Positions 59,800 through 64,000 of a DNA stretch of 64,000 nt are shown one piece after another. Positions within the stretch are counted from its first letter, which is position 1; each line of letters begins with the position of its first letter. The translations under genes and the position numbers were made by a program. Source of the DNA: Enterobacter chengduensis (GTDB lineage Bacteria > Pseudomonadota > Gammaproteobacteria > Enterobacterales > Enterobacteriaceae); NCBI RefSeq assembly GCF_001984825.2, contig NZ_CP043318.1:4278001-4342000 (forward strand), read 5' to 3'. Below the pieces are notes generated by a model. The model searched no databases and had not been told where the DNA came from. It saw nothing but the letters and a program-made list of their open reading frames with translations.

Positions 59800-61278
59800 A
59801 TGAAGAAATTGCTCCCCATCCTTATCGGCCTGAGCCTGACGGGCTTCAGCGCAATGAGCCAGGCGGAAAACCTGTTACAGGTCTACCAGCAGGCACGTCT
59901 GGGCAACCCTGATTTACGTAAATCAGCGGCCGATCGTGATGCTGCGTTTGAAAAGATTAACGAAGCGCGTAGCCCACTGCTGCCGCAGTTAGGTTTAGGT
60001 GCAGATTATACCTACAGCAACGGTTTCCGCGACGCTAACGGCGTAAACTCCAATGCTACCAGCGCCTCACTGCAATTAACACAGACGCTGTTTGATATGT
60101 CCAAATGGCGTGCCCTGACCCTGCAGGAAAAGAGCGCGGGTATCCAGGATGTGACCTATCAGACCGATCAGCAGACGCTGATCCTGAACACGGCCACCGC
60201 GTACTTTAACGTGCTGAGCGCCATCGACGCGCTCTCCTACACCGAAGCGCAGAAACAGGCGATTTACCGTCAGTTAGATCAAACCACCCAGCGCTTCAAC
60301 GTGGGCCTGGTGGCGATCACCGACGTGCAGAACGCCCGTTCACAGTACGACACCGTGCTGGCCAACGAAGTGACCGCGCGTAACAACCTGGACAACGCCT
60401 TAGAATCGCTGCGTCAGGTCACCGGCAACTATTACCCTGAGCTGGCGTCCCTGAACGTCGACAGCTTCAAAACGGATAAGCCGCAGGCCGTTAACGCCCT
60501 GCTGAAAGAGGCGGAAAACCGCAACCTGAGCTTGCTGCAGGCGCGTCTGAGCCAGGATCTGGCACGCGAGCAAATTCGCCAGGCGCAGGACGGCCACCTG
60601 CCAACCCTGAGCCTGAGCGCGTCTACCGGCGTCTCTGATACCACCTATAGCGGCTCTAAAACCAATACGTCCCAGTATGACGACAGCAACTTAGGCCAGA
60701 ACAAAGTGGGCCTGAGCTTCTCCCTGCCGCTGTATCAGGGCGGCCAGGTCAACTCTCAGGTGAAACAGGCGCAGTACAACTTTGTTGGCGCGAGCGAGCA
60801 GCTGGAAAGCGCCCACCGCAACGTGGTGCAGACCGTACGTTCTTCCTTCAACAACGTGAACGCCTCTATCAGCAGCATCAACGCCTATAAACAGGCCGTT
60901 GTGTCTGCACAGAGCTCTCTGGACGCGATGGAAGCGGGTTACTCGGTCGGTACGCGTACGATTGTTGACGTGCTCGACGCCACCACCACGCTGTACAACG
61001 CGAAGCAGCTGCTCTCCAGCGCGCGCTACCAGTACCTGATTAACCAGCTGAACATTAAGCAGGCTCTGGGTACGCTGAACGAGCAGGATCTGCAGATGCT
61101 GAACAGCGCGCTGGGCAAACCGGTCTCCACCTCTCCGGACAGCGTTGCGCCGGAGAACCCGCAGCAGGTTGCCGCGGTTGATAACTTCAACGCTAACGGC
61201 AGCGCCCCTGCGGCACAGCCTGCCGCCGCGCGCACCACCGCGCCTGCCAGCAAAGGCAACAATCCGTTCCGTAACTAA
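59800..61278 (+). CDS. tolC: TolC, outer-membrane efflux channel
   Basis: 492 residues from MKKLLPILIGLSLTGFSAMS, signal peptide to AQA (about 22). Two internally homologous OEP repeats (about residues 25-230 and 235-440), each with a beta-barrel hairpin and long alpha-helices, are followed by a Ser/Pro/Ala-rich tail. It forms the trimeric exit duct for AcrAB-type pumps and type I secretion. An ATG two codons earlier (59794) abuts the AAGGA, so the second ATG has the better spacing. Confidence 0.97.
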   Translation: MKKLLPILIGLSLTGFSAMSQAENLLQVYQQARLGNPDLRKSAADRDAAFEKINEARSPLLPQLGLGADYTYSNGFRDANGVNSNATSASLQLTQTLFDMSKWRALTLQEKSAGIQDVTYQTDQQTLILNTATAYFNVLSAIDALSYTEAQKQAIYRQLDQTTQRFNVGLVAITDVQNARSQYDTVLANEVTARNNLDNALESLRQVTGNYYPELASLNVDSFKTDKPQAVNALLKEAENRNLSLLQARLSQDLAREQIRQAQDGHLPTLSLSASTGVSDTTYSGSKTNTSQYDDSNLGQNKVGLSFSLPLYQGGQVNSQVKQAQYNFVGASEQLESAHRNVVQTVRSSFNNVNASISSINAYKQAVVSAQSSLDAMEAGYSVGTRTIVDVLDATTTLYNAKQLLSSARYQYLINQLNIKQALGTLNEQDLQMLNSALGKPVSTSPDSVAPENPQQVAAVDNFNANGSAPAAQPAAARTTAPASKGNNPFRN

Positions 61279-61307
61279 GAGCGTCATCAGGCCCACTGCG
61301 GCTTGAT

Positions 61308-61342
61308 GCCCTCACCCCGGCCCTCTCCCACAGGGAGAGGGA
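61308..61342. repeat. REP-A palindromic repeat, copy 7
   Basis: GCCCTCACCCCGGCCCTCTC, CCACAGGGAGAGGG, 30 bases after the tolC stop. The only copy between codirectional genes in this window. Confidence 0.86.
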
Positions 61343-61468
61343 GCATCTGAATCACATCCGAACGTAAGCCAACGTAAAGATCCCCCTGATTCCGCCCCTC
61401 TTCGCTTCATTTTCAACCACTCATCCTCTATCCTGAGCGTTATTACCACTGGGTCCTGGAAGACAAAT

Positions 61469-62137
61469 ATGAAACGGACAAAAACGATTAATCACGCGTC
61501 GTTCCGCAAAAGCTGGAATGCGCGTCACCTCACCCCTGTCGCGCTGGCGGTTACCGCCGTCTTTATGCTGGCAGGCTGTGAGAAAAACGACGAAACGGTT
61601 TCCCTGTATCAAAACGCGGACGACTGCTCTGCCGCCACCGGTAAAGCGGCCGAATGTAAAACGGCCTACACGAGCGCGCTGAAAGAAGCGGAACGCACCG
61701 CGCCGAAGTATGCCTCGCGCGAAGACTGCGTAGCGGAGTTTGGCGAAGGTCAGTGCCAGCAGGCACCGGCGCAGGCCGGCACCGCGCCTGAAAATCAGGC
61801 GCAGGCACAGTCCAGCGGCAGCTTCTGGATGCCGCTGATGGCCGGCTACATGATGGGCCGTCTGATGGGCGGCGGCGCAGGCTACCAGCAGCAGCCGCTG
61901 TTTAGTTCGAAAAACCCGGCCAGCCCGGCTTACGGTCAATACACCGATGCCAGCGGTAAAGGCTACGGCGCAGCGACGCCAGGCCGTACCGTGACCGTGC
62001 CGAAAACGGCGATGGCGCCCAAGCCTGCGACGACCAGCACCATCACCCGCGGCGGGTTTGGTGAGTCCGTGGCGAAACAGACCAGCATGCAGCGTAGTGC
62101 ATCAGGCACCTCCTCTACTCGCTCAATGGGCGGCTGA
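61469..62137 (+). CDS. ygiB: YgiB, DUF1190 envelope lipoprotein-like protein
   Basis: 222 residues. A basic leader and lipobox (VFMLAGC, Cys about 37) suggest a lipoprotein. A cysteine-containing domain follows ([20 protein letters not shown] and [12 protein letters not shown], four Cys), with a glycine-rich stretch [17 protein letters not shown] and a Ser/Thr-rich tail. Length equals E. coli YgiB. It was linked to tolC in E. coli (ygiBC downstream of tolC). ygiC starts 2 bases after the stop. Confidence 0.92.
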   Translation: MKRTKTINHASFRKSWNARHLTPVALAVTAVFMLAGCEKNDETVSLYQNADDCSAATGKAAECKTAYTSALKEAERTAPKYASREDCVAEFGEGQCQQAPAQAGTAPENQAQAQSSGSFWMPLMAGYMMGRLMGGGAGYQQQPLFSSKNPASPAYGQYTDASGKGYGAATPGRTVTVPKTAMAPKPATTSTITRGGFGESVAKQTSMQRSASGTSSTRSMGG

Positions 62138-62139
62138 TC

Positions 62140-63300
62140 ATGGAACGAGTCAGTATCACCGAGCGTCCGGACTGGCGCGAAAAAGCCACCGAGTACGGTT
62201 TTAACTTCCACACCATGTACGGCGAACCGTACTGGTGTGAAGATGCCTACTACAAGCTCACGCTCGCCCAGGTTGAAAAACTGGAAGAGGTGACGGCCGA
62301 GCTGCACCAGATGTGCCTGAAAGTGGTGGAGAAAGTCATCGACAGCGACGAGCTGATGGCCAAATTCCGCATTCCAAAGCACACCTGGAGCTTTGTCCGT
62401 CAGTCGTGGAAAACGAATCAGCCTTCGCTTTACTCTCGCCTGGATCTGGCGTGGGACGGCAAAGGTGACCCGAAGCTTCTGGAAAACAACGCCGATACGC
62501 CAACCTCGCTGTACGAAGCGGCGTTCTTCCAGTGGATTTGGCTGGAAGACCAGGCCAATGCCGGAAACCTGCCGGAAGGCAGCGACCAGTTCAACAGCCT
62601 GCAGGAAAAGCTGATCGAGCGCTTCGCCGAGCTGCGCGAACAGTTTGGCTTTAACCTGCTGCATCTCGCCTGCTGCCGCGATACGGAAGAAGACCGCGGC
62701 ACGGTTCAGTATCTCCAGGACTGCGCCGCCGAAGCGGAAGTGGCGACCGAGTTTCTCTATATCGAGGACATCGGCCTGGGTGAAAAAGGCCAGTTTACGG
62801 ATATGCAGGATCAGGTCATCAGCAACCTGTTCAAGCTCTATCCGTGGGAATACATGCTGCGCGAAATGTTCTCCACCAAGCTGGAAGACGCTGGCGTACG
62901 CTGGCTGGAGCCGGCCTGGAAGAGCATCATCTCCAATAAAGCCCTGCTGCCGATGCTCTGGGAGATGTTCCCGAATCATCCGAACCTGCTGCCCGCCTAC
63001 TTTGCGGAAGACGATTATCCGCAAATGGAGAAATACGTCGTTAAGCCGATCTTCTCCCGCGAAGGCGCCAACGTGTCGATTATCGAAAACGGTAAGACGC
63101 TGGAAGCGGTCGAAGGGCCGTACGGCGAAGAAGGGATGATCGTCCAGGCGTTCTGGCAGCTGCCGAAGTTTGGCGACAGCTATACGCTGATTGGCAGCTG
63201 GCTCATCAACGACCAGCCGGCCGGGATCGGCATTCGCGAAGATCGCGCGCTGATCACGCAGGATCTGTCACGGTTCTATCCGCATATTTTTGTGGAGTAA
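62140..63300 (+). CDS. ygiC: YgiC, glutathionylspermidine-synthase-like ATP-grasp ligase
   Basis: 386 residues: the ATP-grasp synthetase domain alone (compare gss at 2724), without the amidase. [20 protein letters not shown], then [20 protein letters not shown] and [14 protein letters not shown] mark the nucleotide and substrate loops. Recombinant E. coli YgiC does not make glutathionylspermidine, so the peptide or amine substrate is unknown. Translationally coupled to ygiB. Its 3' side is broken by REP-B and the IS481 element. Confidence 0.93.
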   Translation: MERVSITERPDWREKATEYGFNFHTMYGEPYWCEDAYYKLTLAQVEKLEEVTAELHQMCLKVVEKVIDSDELMAKFRIPKHTWSFVRQSWKTNQPSLYSRLDLAWDGKGDPKLLENNADTPTSLYEAAFFQWIWLEDQANAGNLPEGSDQFNSLQEKLIERFAELREQFGFNLLHLACCRDTEEDRGTVQYLQDCAAEAEVATEFLYIEDIGLGEKGQFTDMQDQVISNLFKLYPWEYMLREMFSTKLEDAGVRWLEPAWKSIISNKALLPMLWEMFPNHPNLLPAYFAEDDYPQMEKYVVKPIFSREGANVSIIENGKTLEAVEGPYGEEGMIVQAFWQLPKFGDSYTLIGSWLINDQPAGIGIREDRALITQDLSRFYPHIFVE

Positions 63301-63305
63301 GACTT

Positions 63306-63318
63306 GCCCGGTGGCGCT
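63306..63318. repeat. REP-B repeat, half copy at the IS481 boundary
   Basis: GCCCGGTGGCGCT, the start of the REP-B palindrome (reverse orientation), stops abruptly where the IS begins. The other half must lie beyond the window. Confidence 0.7.
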
Positions 63319-64000
63319 AGGTATGAACCGGCAACATGGGTAACACTTTAGACCGGATACATGGGTAACAGTTATAACTGGCATAGAAGAGGAGACTCAC
63401 TATGCCCTGGACTGAGACCTGACCTATGCAACGTCTTGATTTTATCCGTGCCTGCCATGCAGGTACGGACTCCTTCTCCGCGCTTTGCCGCCTTTTTGGC
63501 ATCAGCCGTAAAACCGGCTATAAATGGCTTCAACGTTTTGACCCTTCTGACCTCTCATCTCTCTCTGACCGGTCGCGCGCCCCACGCTCCCGTTCCCGGA
63601 CGGTTCCTGATGATGTCGTCGGTCACCTCACTGCCCTGCGTCAAAAACACCCTGACTGGGGCCCGAAAAAACTGCGGATGTGGCTGCTTAATCATCACGT
63701 CGATTTTACCGTTCCTGCTGCCAGCACTATCGGCGATATCCTCAAGCGTGAAGGCCTGGTTCCGGATAAAAAGCGAAAACGCAGGACCCCGGGTAATCGC
63801 CAGCCTCTGACCGTCATCAGCGAGAACAATCAGGTCTGGAGCGCTGATTTTAAAGGCAAGTTCAGGCTGCTGAGCAGAGAGTACTGCCATCCCTTCACGC
63901 TAACCGACAATCACAGCCGGTATCTGCTGAGCTGCCGGGGAACACACCGGGAGAGTGAACCCTTCGTCAGAGAGTGCCTGACAGAGGCGTTCCTGGAATA
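63319..64000. mobile_element. Second IS481-family element, cut by the window end
   Basis: Starts near 63319-63321 (GTATGAACCGGCAACATGGG) with a second copy of ACCGGxxACATGGGTAACA about 25 bases on, the double-motif end seen in the element at 18329. The transposase gene follows. The right end is outside the window. Confidence 0.85.
63426..64000 (+). CDS. IS481-family transposase, 3' end beyond window
   Basis: About 191 residues are visible and the frame is open at the end. HTH: SALCRRFGISRKTGYKWLQR; the DDE core begins with VWSADFKGKF and LTDNHSRYLLSC. GAGGAG sits 7 bases before an ATG at 63402 that would give MPWTET and then TGA; translation may instead start at the ATG at 63426 in the same frame. 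The paralogue at 18382 has no stop there (MPWDARDTM), so this copy may carry a nonsense change. Confidence 0.85.
   Translation, partial: MQRLDFIRACHAGTDSFSALCRLFGISRKTGYKWLQRFDPSDLSSLSDRSRAPRSRSRTVPDDVVGHLTALRQKHPDWGPKKLRMWLLNHHVDFTVPAASTIGDILKREGLVPDKKRKRRTPGNRQPLTVISENNQVWSADFKGKFRLLSREYCHPFTLTDNHSRYLLSCRGTHRESEPFVRECLTEAFLE

Overview
The window looks like the chromosome of an Enterobacter-type member of the Enterobacteriaceae. Base composition is fairly GC-rich, and the core gene order follows the E. coli 65-69 min region: gss-yghU, yghZ-yqhA, exbBD-metC-yghB-yqhCD-dkgA, ygiQ-ftsP-plsC-parC, ygiW-qseBC-mdaB-ygiN, parE-yqiA-cpdA-yqiB-nudF and tolC-ygiB-ygiC. The protein sequences match those families almost end to end. 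The exact species cannot be fixed from the sequence alone. No rRNA, tRNA or CRISPR array was seen.

Left core (1-20 kb). The window opens inside pgaB of the PNAG biofilm operon (pgaBCD). It continues through glutathionylspermidine metabolism (gss, yghU), a sigma-28-type chemotaxis receptor, aldo-keto and aldehyde reductases (yghZ, yqhD, dkgA with regulator yqhC), the ExbB/ExbD energisers with a Fur box, and metC with a MetJ palindrome. Two palindromic repeat families (REP-A and REP-B) sit between genes, mostly at convergent ends. An IS481-family element has landed exactly inside one REP-A hairpin, with a 5-bp target duplication.

Accessory island (about 20.65-36.60 kb). The radical-SAM gene ygiQ is split within its Cx3Cx2C iron-sulfur motif by about 16 kb of foreign DNA. 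A short CGAGCA repeat lies at both junctions. The island carries a membrane-spanning KAP-type P-loop NTPase (candidate defence gene), an orphan HipB-like antitoxin with a toxin stub, a formaldehyde-detoxification operon (frmR-frmA-VOC-frmB) with its operator, a pcoE copper-protein remnant, and a graveyard of nested insertion sequences (IS1, IS3, IS110, IS66, IS903 group). No integrase remains. The IS110 element sits inside the IS3 transposase gene. Its leader contains four short segments that match, in the order expected of a bridge RNA, the two halves of the actual target site and the two element ends.

Right core (36.6-64 kb). Here are a TrkH-family potassium transporter, ftsP, plsC, parC (with Asn at position 79), the QseBC two-component system, mdaB-ygiN, and a lineage-specific siderophore locus: a TonB-dependent receptor divergent from an ABC transporter operon that ends with an RpiR-type regulator. 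The siderophore locus lies between ygiN and parE and is bracketed by two direct copies of a 75-bp REP-A plus REP-B unit. After it come the parE-nudF operon, tolC with a marbox, ygiB-ygiC, and a second IS481 element, cut by the window end, that again interrupts a REP palindrome.

Functionally, ExbBD would power the TonB receptor, TolC serves efflux and secretion, and the island adds aldehyde and metal stress functions plus a possible defence gene at the cost of ygiQ.
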